From the NCBI GenBank assembly GCA_011389745.1, contig JAABTQ010000008.1, positions 1 through 61,496 on the forward strand: DNA of 61,496 nt. Reading direction: 5' to 3'. Below are positions 36,374 through 44,621 of the stretch, piece by piece. Both the position numbers and the translations under genes were made by a program. Each line of letters begins with the position of its first letter. Within the stretch, counting starts at the first letter, position 1. The notes under the pieces are model-generated. The model was given only the letters and a program-made list of their open reading frames with translations, made no database searches and was not told the origin of the DNA. The DNA is from Desulfobacteraceae bacterium (lineage in GTDB: Bacteria; Desulfobacterota; Desulfobacteria; Desulfobacterales; SKZT01).

Positions 36374-36823
36374 TTAACCGGTGTGTTTTTCAAGATTATT
36401 TGGAAGCCCCTCCACAAAGGAGCGGATTTCATCCCGTACCCTTCGATAATGGCCCATAGCCGAATCTTCATCAGGAGTTCCGGCTGCCAGGACCGGAGGG
36501 TCATCAAAGCCTTTGTGCACCCGCTTTGTTTTTCCCGGAAAAATCGGACAGGATTCGTTGGCGTGATCACAAAGGGTCACTACATAATCAAACTCCATTC
36601 CCAAAAACTCGTCAATATCCTTCGACTTTTGGCCGGAAATATCTACCCCGGCTTCGGCCATGACTTTGACAGCCGTTGGATCAATGGTTGATGGTGCCAC
36701 CCCCGCAGAGTAAACTTCCATCTGATCGTTTTTAAGTTTCCGGGTCCACCCCTCGGCTATTTGGCTTCGGCAGGAATTGCCTGTACATAAAAACAAGATT
36801 TTGATCTTTTTATTGTTTTTCAT
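36374..36823 (-). CDS. arsC: Arsenate reductase, low-molecular-weight phosphatase type
   Basis: 149 residues. P-loop CTGNSCRS (Cys13, Cys18, Arg19) and the downstream redox pair Cys85/Cys92 in LCDHANESCP match thioredoxin-coupled ArsC. The C-terminal MGHYRRVRDEI block is typical. It reduces As(V) to As(III). ATG 36823 with AAAGGAG is preferred; the frame extends 25 codons upstream without a ribosome site or homology. No ars transporter or ArsR gene adjoins it in the window, so it stands alone, convergent with pfp (11-base gap). Confidence 0.9.
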   Translation of the reverse strand: MKNNKKIKILFLCTGNSCRSQIAEGWTRKLKNDQMEVYSAGVAPSTIDPTAVKVMAEAGVDISGQKSKDIDEFLGMEFDYVVTLCDHANESCPIFPGKTKRVHKGFDDPPVLAAGTPDEDSAMGHYRRVRDEIRSFVEGLPNNLEKHTG

Positions 36824-37084
36824 CGATATTTCTCCTTTAATGGTTTTTAAGTATTGATCCTGAGTTGAAATTATTAGATGTAGTGTGATAGTTGTCAAGT
36901 ACCACGTTCAGAAGAGTCTGTTTCCTCATACCCCGCGACTTCCTTTCAAAAGCTGTTTTACCGACTTGATCTTTCATCCTCATTTGGTATATATTCACTT
37001 ACAATTTTTAGATCTTTCAAGACTTCAATAAAAATTCAAACCAGAGCCAAAAGTTTCGGTATAAATAAATAATCAGGAGTCTTC

Positions 37085-37639
37085 ATGAAAAAGGTGATCA
37101 TTTCGGTGCTGGGTCATGACAGACCAGGAATTCTTGCGGCAACAACCCAGGTGTTGTTTGAACAGGACTGCAACCTGGAAAATGTAAGTCAGACCATTTT
37201 GCAGTCGGAGTTTGCGGGGGTTTTTATTTCATCTATTCCTGAAAGCCTGACAGTCGAAGAGTTGAACAATCAATTGGAAAAGGCTTTGGGGGCTTTAAAT
37301 CTCTATGTTTTTGTCAGACCGATCCGGGTGGATGTTGCAACTTATGATGCACCCGGAAGCGAACCGTTTGTCATTACCACCAAAGGGCCTGATCGTAAAG
37401 GACTTGTTGCCGGAATTACATCCGTCATTGCCCGTTTTGGCGCAAATGTCACCAATCTGTCGGCGGTGTTCAAAGGAGGAGATGACCCCAATCAAAATAT
37501 TATGATCTATGAGGTGGATATCCCATGGAGAATTGACCAGAATGCATTTCAAAAAGACTTGCGGGAAAAAGCAACGGAATTGGGACTGAATATTAGTATC
37601 CAGCATCGAAAGATTTTCGAGGCCATAAATCGAATCTGA
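37085..37639 (+). CDS. Tandem ACT-domain protein (GcvR/UPF0237-like)
   Basis: 184 residues with two ACT modules: residues 1-75 (ISVLGHDRPGILAATTQVLF) and about 95-175 (TTKGPDRKGLVAGITSVIARFG). ACT pairs bind amino acids and regulate enzymes. It lies 18 bases upstream of the UPF0210 gene; the same pairing of a small ACT protein with UPF0210 is found in many bacteria and archaea. CAGGAG precedes ATG. Ligand unknown. Confidence 0.84.
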   Translation: MKKVIISVLGHDRPGILAATTQVLFEQDCNLENVSQTILQSEFAGVFISSIPESLTVEELNNQLEKALGALNLYVFVRPIRVDVATYDAPGSEPFVITTKGPDRKGLVAGITSVIARFGANVTNLSAVFKGGDDPNQNIMIYEVDIPWRIDQNAFQKDLREKATELGLNISIQHRKIFEAINRI

Positions 37640-37657
37640 TGATTTTTAAGGAGTGCC

Positions 37658-39031
37658 ATGCTCACTGAAAGAGAAATTATATCAACATTAGAGATGCTTG
37701 AAAATGAGCATCTGGATGTTCGGACCGTCACTTTGGGGATCAGCCTTATCGACTGTGTCAGCCATAATCCTGAAACACTTAAAAATAACATATATAAACG
37801 AATTACTCAGACGGCAAAAAAACTGGTTCAAACCTGTGATGAAATCGGAGAAAAATTCGGCATTCCCGTGGTCAACAAAAGGATTGCCATCAGTCCTGTG
37901 GCCATAATCGCAGCGGCTTTTTCCCCATCGGAACTTGTACAGGTAGCTCATACCATGAACCGGGCGGCCGCTGATGTCGGTGTGGATTTTATCGGAGGGT
38001 TTACAGCGCTTGTGGAAAAAGGAATGGCCAGGGGAGATCGGTCTCTGATTGAGTCAATTCCCCATGCACTTGTGGAAACGGACCGGGTTTGCGCATCAGT
38101 GAACGTGGCTTCAACCCGCGCAGGTATCAATATGGATGCAGTTTATTTGATGGGAAAAATAATCAAGGAAGCCGCCAGTCTTTCTGCCGACCGGGATGGT
38201 ATCGCCTGCGCCAAGCTTTGTGTATTCGCCAACATTCCTCAGGACATTCCTTTTATGGCAGGGGCTTATCTTGGTATTGGAGAGCCGGATGCAGTTATCA
38301 ATGTGGGGGTCAGTGGACCAGGGGTAGTGAAAAAAGCAATCGACCGGGCCCTCGAAGCAGATTCCGGGTTGGACCTTGGGCAGATTTCAGAAATCATCAA
38401 AACAACCGCATACAAGGTGACAAAGGTTGGAGAGCTTATCGGAAGAGAGGTGGCAGAAAGTTTAAATATCCAATTCGGTGTCGTGGATCTTTCGCTGGCA
38501 CCGACACCCAACGTTGGAGATAGCGTGGGTGAAATTTTTCAAAGCCTGGGATTAAAAAATATTGGAGTTCCCGGAACAACGGCAGCTCTGGCTCTTATAA
38601 ACGATGCTGTAAAAAAAGGAGGCGCTTTTGCAAGTTCTAAGGTTGGAGGATTGAGCGGGGCGTTCATTCCCGTAAGTGAGGATTTAAACATTTCTGAATC
38701 AGCTGCAGCTGGTTACCTTTCGTTAGAAAAGCTGGAGGCTATTACCAGTGTATGTTCCGTAGGGCTGGATATGGTGGCCATACCAGGAGATACCTCGGCT
38801 GAAACTATCGCTGCTATTATTGCTGATGAAATGGCTATTGGTGTGATTAACAGGAAAACCACCGCCACTAGGCTAATACCGGTGCCTGGAAAGAAAGCCG
38901 GGGATAATGCTTATTTTGGAGGCCTTCTGGGACAATCCATCATTATGCCGGTTAATAACGGATTGGGGGATAATCGGTTTATCCGGCTGGGAGGTCTTAT
39001 TCCAGCACCCATTCAGAGCTTGACCAACTAA
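37658..39031 (+). CDS. UPF0210 (DUF711) family protein
   Basis: 457 residues, full-length member of a conserved family of unknown function distantly related to PFL-like glycyl-radical folds. Recognisable blocks: DVRTVTLGISLIDC at residue 20, NKRIAISPVAIIA, FIGGFTALVEKGM, and GVSGPGVVKKAIDRAL; Gly-rich C-terminus. AAGGAG precedes ATG. It is co-transcribed with the ACT protein, which may be its regulatory subunit (inference). Confidence 0.85.
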   Translation: MLTEREIISTLEMLENEHLDVRTVTLGISLIDCVSHNPETLKNNIYKRITQTAKKLVQTCDEIGEKFGIPVVNKRIAISPVAIIAAAFSPSELVQVAHTMNRAAADVGVDFIGGFTALVEKGMARGDRSLIESIPHALVETDRVCASVNVASTRAGINMDAVYLMGKIIKEAASLSADRDGIACAKLCVFANIPQDIPFMAGAYLGIGEPDAVINVGVSGPGVVKKAIDRALEADSGLDLGQISEIIKTTAYKVTKVGELIGREVAESLNIQFGVVDLSLAPTPNVGDSVGEIFQSLGLKNIGVPGTTAALALINDAVKKGGAFASSKVGGLSGAFIPVSEDLNISESAAAGYLSLEKLEAITSVCSVGLDMVAIPGDTSAETIAAIIADEMAIGVINRKTTATRLIPVPGKKAGDNAYFGGLLGQSIIMPVNNGLGDNRFIRLGGLIPAPIQSLTN

Positions 39032-39037
39032 AAAAAG

Positions 39038-39679
39038 CTATGATCGTTTTTTCATCAGCATTCTTAACTCAGCTTTCATGTCATTAAATTCAGCTTTGAT
39101 CATTGCTTTAATTTCTTCAATGGCAATGGTAAGTTCCACGGGAATATCGGGCTTTTCGATTTCAATTTCTTTTTGATATACTTTTTCAAGGGGTTTTACT
39201 GCCTGTGCCTGTGTATCTTTTTTCAAGGAAACTTGCTCTTTTAATACTATAAATCGGCTGACTTCGGTCTGAAGAAGTTGTTTTCTATCTGAATCGCTCA
39301 ACTTATTGTCAAGAGCTGCTTTTTCAAAGCTTTGGATGGTGGAGTTGAGCAATTTGATAGAATCGGGATGGGCATTGGCTTTTTTGGCTTTGATATAAAC
39401 CCCGAGCTTTCCAAGGAGTTGTAAAAATAAAAGGAGAATACGGTCTTGCTGGTAGACGTTTTTAAGGATCGAAATTTGATCCATTAAACTGGACATTGTT
39501 TCATCGTTAATTTCCCAGTCGATAGATAAAACAACGGCTTTAAGTGCTCGAAGCACATCGTCCGAATTTTCTGATTCTTCAAAAATATCGTCATGAGTTG
39601 GTCCGTCATCTTCCTTGAATAATTCTTCAAGGCGACTCTTCACTTCGGAGGAAACCGATAGATCCTTTTTTTGAGCCAT
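39038..39679 (-). CDS. Uncharacterised protein of the MglA/Roadblock operon
   Basis: 213 residues, not recognised. Charged and helical throughout: an acidic N-terminus (EEDDGPTHDDIFEES region), a leucine-rich middle (about 85-110, RILLLFLQLLGKLGVYIKAKK), a linker with Lys/Gln, and a C-terminal coiled-coil-like segment (IEEIKAMIKAEFNDMKAELRMLMKK). No signal peptide. It follows the MglA-like gene by 14 bases with AGGAAA before its ATG, so it is probably an effector or scaffold of that GTPase (inference). Confidence 0.75.
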   Translation of the reverse strand: MAQKKDLSVSSEVKSRLEELFKEDDGPTHDDIFEESENSDDVLRALKAVVLSIDWEINDETMSSLMDQISILKNVYQQDRILLLFLQLLGKLGVYIKAKKANAHPDSIKLLNSTIQSFEKAALDNKLSDSDRKQLLQTEVSRFIVLKEQVSLKKDTQAQAVKPLEKVYQKEIEIEKPDIPVELTIAIEEIKAMIKAEFNDMKAELRMLMKKRS

Positions 39680-39693
39680 TTTCCTGCACCTCC

Positions 39694-40299
39694 CTATTTG
39701 AATTCCTTTTGCAAGGAAATCAGCGTCATATGTATGATCTTTTTCATGGTTTGAACCACGTTAATCCCTTTTAAAGCACTGGCTTTAAAGGCAGGGGCCT
39801 TGAATTTGCAATTGAGAGATTCCTCAAGCGTATTGTAGGATAAAAGTGGTATCCCCTGTTTGGCCAGATCCATTTTGTTATATTGCATCACAAGAGGAAT
39901 TTTATAGATATCTGTATTGAACATATTCAGATTTTCCTGAAGGTTATCCAATGCTGAAATATTTTTATCTTTTCTAACGACCATGGCATCGGCGACAAAA
40001 ACGATTCCGTCTACGCCACGCAATACCAGTGCTCTGGTGGCATTGTATTTGACTTGCCCTGGAACGGTGTATAGCTGAATTTTGATGTCATATCCTTTGA
40101 TCTTTCCGATGTTGAAAGGCAGGAAATCGAAAAACAGGGTTCTATCCCCCTGAGTTTTAATAGTCACCATTTCCGCTTTAATGCGTTCACTGAATTTCCT
40201 GTGGATATACTCAAGGTTAGTTGTTTTGCCGCCTCTGCCGGGCCCGTAATAAACAATTTTGACCTGAACTTCTTTTTTTTTTTGATTGATAAATGCCAT
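39694..40299 (-). CDS. mglA: MglA-like small Ras-family GTPase (copy 2)
   Basis: 201 residues from ATG 40299. P-loop GPGRGGKTTNLEYI at 19-32, TVPGQVKYNATRALVLRGVDGIVFVADA (switch II and following strand) and QYNKMDL base motif. It is roughly two-thirds identical by eye to copy 1 at 859-1464. The start is set by alignment to copy 1; the frame is open 23 codons further but without a ribosome site. It lies between a Roadblock protein (upstream) and a helical protein (downstream), so it has its own likely GAP-like partner. Confidence 0.88.
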   Translation of the reverse strand: MAFINQKKKEVQVKIVYYGPGRGGKTTNLEYIHRKFSERIKAEMVTIKTQGDRTLFFDFLPFNIGKIKGYDIKIQLYTVPGQVKYNATRALVLRGVDGIVFVADAMVVRKDKNISALDNLQENLNMFNTDIYKIPLVMQYNKMDLAKQGIPLLSYNTLEESLNCKFKAPAFKASALKGINVVQTMKKIIHMTLISLQKEFK

Positions 40300-40397
40300 G
40301 TGAAGATTCCCGCAAAAAAGGTGAACGGGGTAACCTCTTTTTACCAAACAGTCAAAGGAATAGTACAATCGAAAATGGACTAAATCAGCTGAGAATG

Positions 40398-40784
40398 TTA
40401 TAGTATATGTTTAATTTTATCGATTACTTCGGTGACCTTTAGCCTTAAAAAACCCAGAGAGATAAGGTTGCCGAAGATGGTAATCAAAAGAAATTCCTGT
40501 GAAACTTTACTGAAATGGATATTCTCTTTCTTGCCTTTATGAAAAAGAAGTGAAAATTCATCTTCACCGATAATTTTTGCCATGGCGCTGACAGCACCAA
40601 AATTACCTGCTGCTAATGCCGCTAAAGAGTAAATATCATGAACTACTTCCCCCTCATGAAGATCTGCGATGATGTTTCCCGCCATGTCGATCAGGAATAC
40701 GCATTGAACTCCCACATCAATGAGTTCTTTTTTCAGGATATCCTCAATGCCGTCAAGCTGTTTTTGTCCGAGTGAATAAGACAA
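40398..40784 (-). CDS. Roadblock/LC7-domain protein (MglB-like)
   Basis: 128 residues forming one Roadblock fold: VQCVFLIDMAGNIIADL, followed by AALAAGNFGAVSAMAKIIGE and a strand-rich end. In Myxococcus the homologous MglB is the GAP of MglA. The start is TTG 40784 with AGGAGG 7 bases upstream; no ATG is available near it. It precedes MglA copy 2 by 98 bases. Confidence 0.83.
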   Translation of the reverse strand: MSYSLGQKQLDGIEDILKKELIDVGVQCVFLIDMAGNIIADLHEGEVVHDIYSLAALAAGNFGAVSAMAKIIGEDEFSLLFHKGKKENIHFSKVSQEFLLITIFGNLISLGFLRLKVTEVIDKIKHIL

Positions 40785-41060
40785 TTCACGACCTCCTGTT
40801 TTTTGAATTTGGTTGCTTTTTTATTCAGTGTGGTTACAAAATTTTGAAGCACAGAGCAGAACCGATTTCCGGATATCCCGGAGCTAGTTTATTCTTCAAG
40901 TTTTTTTCATAACATCATTGTGTTGAAACAGTCAACAAAATAGATTGTTTCAAACGGACGGAACTATCAGACTACAGTGAATGTCTAATATTTAATAAAA
41001 GTCTTGAGAAACAGTCCTGTTTTTCATAATGTAGTTTAAGATGATTTGAAATTTTGTCAT

Positions 41061-42695
41061 ATGAAAACCCAGCCTTTTGAAAATGAAAACGGATTAAGAA
41101 GAGGTGACTTCAAAAAGATGTCTAGCCCGAAAATTGACGCTACAATTCAACAACTATCCATGTTGTTGGAATCGCTTCCTATGGTTGCTTATATATGCAA
41201 CGCCCATGGAAAATGTGAGATAACCTATGTCAGCAGATCCATAGAAGAAATGACTGGTTATTCACCTTCTCAATTTGTCCGGGATCCGGTCTTTTGGTGC
41301 AAATGTATCCACGAGGATGATCGAAAAAAATTTCTGGCTGAGCTTGAGGCGTCTTGTCTTCATGAAAAATATCAGACCGAATACAGACTACGTATTGCCG
41401 ACAATACTTACCGCTGGATTTCCGATACCCGACGCTCGATTAAGGGCGTTAAAGGAAAAATAAAACACATTGTAGGGGCATGGCAGGATATCAGTGAAGA
41501 AATAAAATTGAGGCAGGAATCCGACTATCGCTTACAACAAATCATCCAAGCCGACAAATTGGCTGCTTTAGGTCAAGTTGTAGCCGGTGTGGCTCATGAA
41601 ATTAATAACCCCAACAGTTTTATCACTTACAATATTCCAATCCTTGAAGAAACGTGGCATATTTTTGAGCCTATTTTAAAGGAATACGGCAACCGTCATC
41701 CTGACTGGCGTAATAGTAATATGACATTATCCGAGCTGTGTGAGGATATGGGAGCGATTATTAAGGCAATAAAAATCGGGTCAGACAGGATCACCAGGGT
41801 GGTAGACAATCTTAAAGAGTTTGCGCGAGCTGATGCAGGCGAAGCTTTTAAACCCGTTAATATTAATGAAGTGGTGGAAAAAACGATGCTGATTGTTGGA
41901 GGGCAGGTCCGCAAATCAGCAGTGGATATTCAAATCAATCTGTTGGATGAATTACCTCTTGTTAATGGCCATTTTCAGAAACTTGAACAGGTTGTAGCAA
42001 ATATTCTGGTAAATGCCGCACAGGCTATTCCAAATCGTGAAAAAGGCAAAATTATAATAAATACGCGCTATTTGAAACATCCTGATTGTATACTCATTGA
42101 AGTGGAGGACAATGGCATGGGGATGAAAACGGATGTTTTGGATCGTATATTCGAGCCATTTTTTACCAGTCGGCGCAATTCAGGAGGAACCGGTCTTGGT
42201 CTCTCAGTTTCCTATGGTCTTATTCAGGAACATAAAGGTAAAATCTGTGTACACTCAAAAATAGGAATCGGCAGTCGGTTCATGATTTTTCTTCCGGTGG
42301 AAAATGCCCTGAAAACCGAACTTCGCCCGGCAATACTTTGTGTTGACGATGATTTCATGATGCTTGATATGATCAGGACACTTTTTGTGGAAGTTAAAGA
42401 TATGGTGTTTGAAAGCACGAGCAATCCGGAAAGCGTTTTATCTTATCTGGAAGAACATCCGGAGGTTGATATCGTTATATCGGATATTGTCATGCCGGGT
42501 ATCAATGGTTGGGATCTTTTATCGAAAATAAAGGACAGGTTTCCCCTGATATCGGTAATACTTTATTCGGGCAATAAAGATGTTCTCATGAGCCGGCCGG
42601 AAGGTGTTCCCGAACCGGATCACCTGTTGGAAAAACCTTTTGATATCAATAAACTCCTTAACATTATCTATACTACTGACAGGCAGCGACTATGA
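41061..42695 (+). CDS. Hybrid sensor histidine kinase (PAS-HisKA-HATPase-REC)
   Basis: About 544 residues, soluble (no membrane segment). PAS/PAC at about 30-145; HisKA with phospho-His179 in AGVAHEINNPNS; HATPase with NILVNAAQA (N-box), DNGMGM and GGTGLGLSVSYG; C-terminal receiver with acidic VDDD and phospho-Asp in IVISDIVMPG (about residue 473). Phosphate probably passes to the adjacent NtrC-type regulator, whose start overlaps this stop (ATGA). The start is uncertain: TTG 41046, ATG 41061, or ATG 41118 with a GAGGTG upstream. Confidence 0.87.
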   Translation: MKTQPFENENGLRRGDFKKMSSPKIDATIQQLSMLLESLPMVAYICNAHGKCEITYVSRSIEEMTGYSPSQFVRDPVFWCKCIHEDDRKKFLAELEASCLHEKYQTEYRLRIADNTYRWISDTRRSIKGVKGKIKHIVGAWQDISEEIKLRQESDYRLQQIIQADKLAALGQVVAGVAHEINNPNSFITYNIPILEETWHIFEPILKEYGNRHPDWRNSNMTLSELCEDMGAIIKAIKIGSDRITRVVDNLKEFARADAGEAFKPVNINEVVEKTMLIVGGQVRKSAVDIQINLLDELPLVNGHFQKLEQVVANILVNAAQAIPNREKGKIIINTRYLKHPDCILIEVEDNGMGMKTDVLDRIFEPFFTSRRNSGGTGLGLSVSYGLIQEHKGKICVHSKIGIGSRFMIFLPVENALKTELRPAILCVDDDFMMLDMIRTLFVEVKDMVFESTSNPESVLSYLEEHPEVDIVISDIVMPGINGWDLLSKIKDRFPLISVILYSGNKDVLMSRPEGVPEPDHLLEKPFDINKLLNIIYTTDRQRL

Positions 42696-44059
42696 AAATT
42701 CTTGTTGTGGATGATGAACAGGTGGCGTTGACATCTATCAGGAGAGTTTTCAGGCACCATGGATATAACCAGGTAAATACATGTGATAACGGAAAAGATG
42801 CCATAGAGCTTATTAAGGCAAAGGGTTATGATATCGTATTGCTGGATTTGCTCATGCCCGGACTCGGTGGTATGGAAGTTTTGACTTCGACAAAACCCTT
42901 TAGCCAAGAAACCGAGTTTATTATGCTGACAGCAGTTGATGATCTTGCTACAGCGGTTTCAGCCATTAGAAATGGCGCATATGATTATCTAATTAAAACC
43001 GTAGATCCGCATCGACTTATTCTTTCAGTGGAAAGAGCCTATGAACACAAGGGCCTTTTAGCAGGACTCGCTGGTAACCTGGCACACAGAAACAAAGAAG
43101 TGCCCAAAATTTTTTCTGAAATTATCACCCAGTCTCCCAGGATGATTGAGTTGTTATCCTTTGCTCAGGTTATGGCCAAAAGCGGTAATCCGATTATTGT
43201 TACAGGAGAGTCCGGTACAGGTAAGGAGCTTTTGGCAAGGGGCATCCACCGGGGGGGGCCCTGCCCGGATGGTCCTTTTGTTCCTGTAAACGTGTCATCA
43301 ATTCCCGAATCCTTGTTTGAAAGCCAGTTTTTCGGTCATGTCAAAGGTTCATTTACAGGAGCCCAGACCGATCATCCAGGCTTTTTTCGCCAGGCACATG
43401 GCGGAACCCTGTTTTTAGATGAAATCGGTGAACTCCCTTTTAACCTTCAGGCTAAGCTTTTAAGAGTTTTGGAGGATAAAATCATCACACCTATTGGAGA
43501 AACCAGGTCAAATTCCGTATCCGTCAGAATTGTCTCTGCCACCAACCAGGATTTAAATAAAGGTTGCCGGGAAGGAACTTTTCGCTTAGACCTTTTTTAC
43601 CGTCTGAAATCAGCCAATATTCATCTTCCGCCTCTCAGGGAAAGGGAAGGTGATCTGTTGCTTCTGGCAAATTATTTTCTCAAAAGCGCATGCCAACGCC
43701 ATCAGAAAAGCATTAATGGATTTCATCCGGATACCATGAAATTTTTAACACAAAAAGATTACCCTGGAAATATTCGTGAACTGGCACAAGTTGTTGAAAA
43801 TGCTGTTTTATTAACTGAAACCGACCAGATTCTCCCCCACACCCTTGGAGGGATATCTATGCCGGGCAATCTCTTTGACCGTCAGTTATGTACGCTTAAA
43901 GAAGACGCAGATATACAGCTGGTTTATGTGCTGAAAAATACCAATGGTGATCGTCGAAAGGCAGCCGGTATTTTAGGTATTTCAATGCGTCAGGTGCAGC
44001 GAAGAGTTGCTCTCCTCAATCAACAACCCCACTGGAAAAAGATTATAGATGACATTTAG
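42692..44059 (+). CDS. NtrC-family sigma54-dependent response regulator
   Basis: 455 residues: receiver (phospho-Asp52 in IVLLDLLMPG), AAA+ sigma54-activator domain with Walker A GESGTGKE (172-179), GSFTGA loop (219-224; the sigma54-contacting GAFTGA with Ala to Ser), Walker B GGTLFLDEIGE, and a C-terminal Fis-type HTH (NGDRRKAAGILGISMRQVQRR). It overlaps the kinase gene by 4 bases, so the two form a coupled two-component system. About 280 bases beyond its stop is a near-perfect sigma54 promoter, its likely target. The short HTH is atypical but intact. Confidence 0.92.
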   Translation: MKILVVDDEQVALTSIRRVFRHHGYNQVNTCDNGKDAIELIKAKGYDIVLLDLLMPGLGGMEVLTSTKPFSQETEFIMLTAVDDLATAVSAIRNGAYDYLIKTVDPHRLILSVERAYEHKGLLAGLAGNLAHRNKEVPKIFSEIITQSPRMIELLSFAQVMAKSGNPIIVTGESGTGKELLARGIHRGGPCPDGPFVPVNVSSIPESLFESQFFGHVKGSFTGAQTDHPGFFRQAHGGTLFLDEIGELPFNLQAKLLRVLEDKIITPIGETRSNSVSVRIVSATNQDLNKGCREGTFRLDLFYRLKSANIHLPPLREREGDLLLLANYFLKSACQRHQKSINGFHPDTMKFLTQKDYPGNIRELAQVVENAVLLTETDQILPHTLGGISMPGNLFDRQLCTLKEDADIQLVYVLKNTNGDRRKAAGILGISMRQVQRRVALLNQQPHWKKIIDDI

Positions 44060-44071
44060 GTCATAAGGCGG

Positions 44072-44085
44072 CGACGTTAATGTCG
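44072..44085. promoter_or_regulatory. Palindrome CGAC-N6-GTCG, candidate activator site 1
   Basis: CGACGTTAATGTCG, about 290 bases upstream of the predicted sigma54 transcription start. It shares the CGAC-N6-GTCG form with a second site at 44164. Alternative reading: with the following T-run (about 44092-44098) it may be the terminator of the regulator gene. Confidence 0.35.
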
Positions 44086-44163
44086 TTCGTGCTTTTTTGC
44101 ATAATAAATCCGTTGGTTAATATACAGATATTTTATATGGAGCATGCCGGTGTAAACAAACGA

Positions 44164-44177
44164 CGACACTTAAGTCG
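44164..44177. promoter_or_regulatory. Palindrome CGAC-N6-GTCG, candidate activator site 2
   Basis: CGACACTTAAGTCG (extends to ACGAC...GTCGT), about 198 bases upstream of the predicted sigma54 start. Same arm sequence as the site at 44072. Upstream pairs of palindromes are where NtrC-type proteins bind; the assignment is inferred. Confidence 0.4.
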
Positions 44178-44215
44178 TATTCAGGGCAAGGCTTCTTGCA
44201 AGTAACTCCCCACAA

Positions 44216-44303
44216 GTCCCCCTTTGAAAAGGAGGATTTAGCGGGATTTTAAAATGGCATCAGTTTGTCGAATTCCCCCGGCTTCCTTTTTCAAAGGGGG
44301 GAG
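44216..44303. repeat. Inverted-repeat (MITE-like) element
   Basis: Left arm CCCCCTTTGAAAAGGAGG (44218-44235) and right arm CTTCCTTTTTCAAAGGGGGG (44282-44301) are imperfect inverted copies enclosing about 46 bases. CCCCCTTTGAAAAAGG-type ends are common in small non-coding repeats of many bacteria. It lies between the candidate activator sites and the sigma54 promoter. Confidence 0.65.
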
Positions 44304-44342
44304 CAGTTTTTTTAAATCACATCTTATTTTTATTAATATTTA

Positions 44343-44358
44343 TGGCACAACTATTGCT
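44343..44358 (+). promoter_or_regulatory. Sigma54 promoter
   Basis: TGGCAC (44343-44348), AACTA, TTGCT (44354-44358): an exact match to the -24/-12 consensus TGGCAC-N5-TTGC(A/T). Predicted start at G44369. It lies downstream of a gene for an NtrC-type sigma54 activator and upstream of the candidate small RNA and receiver gene. Confidence 0.85.
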
Positions 44359-44368
44359 TAATAAAAAA

Positions 44369-44540
44369 GCGAGCGGATATACGGACCAAGCATATCGGGA
44401 CCAACTTCTTTCCCGAAAATACTTTCCAGAGTCCTGTATCCATTCGTTTCAGGGCCGGGAGATATTTTCCCACCAACCTCACCTCCCTCCCCCTTCAGGT
44501 GACAGATCCCGGCCTTGAAACATTTTAATTTTTTACTTTG
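44369..44540 (+). ncRNA. Candidate sigma54-dependent small RNA with anti-Shine-Dalgarno loop
   Basis: About 170 bases, no open frame. A first hairpin TCGGGA/TCCCGA (44395-44400, 44411-44416) with a 10-base loop follows two GGACCAA copies. A 15-bp stem GTTTCAGGGCCGGGA (44446-44460) pairs with its complement at 44507-44521 with one G-U pair, then ATTTTAATTTTTT: an intrinsic-terminator layout. Its roughly 46-base loop is C-rich and contains TCACCTCC (44479-44486), identical to the 3' end of 16S rRNA that reads Shine-Dalgarno sites, so it could bind ribosome sites of target mRNAs. It could instead be a structured leader of the receiver gene at 44622. Confidence 0.5.
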
Positions 44541-44621
44541 AAAAAATTAATTCGGATTAAGAGAAAAAAAGTGGGGGAAAAATAACCTAAAAATCTTGTC
44601 GATTTTGCTTTAATCAATAAT

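Noticed and set aside
41041-41060. TTG 41046 as the histidine kinase start
   Set aside because: An in-frame ATG follows five codons later and no Shine-Dalgarno supports the TTG; left as a minor alternative.
44072-44098. Sole reading of the CGACGTTAATGTCG palindrome as a terminator of the NtrC-type gene
   Set aside because: The stem has three G-U pairs and is weak; a T-run follows, so this is kept only as an alternative to the activator-site reading.
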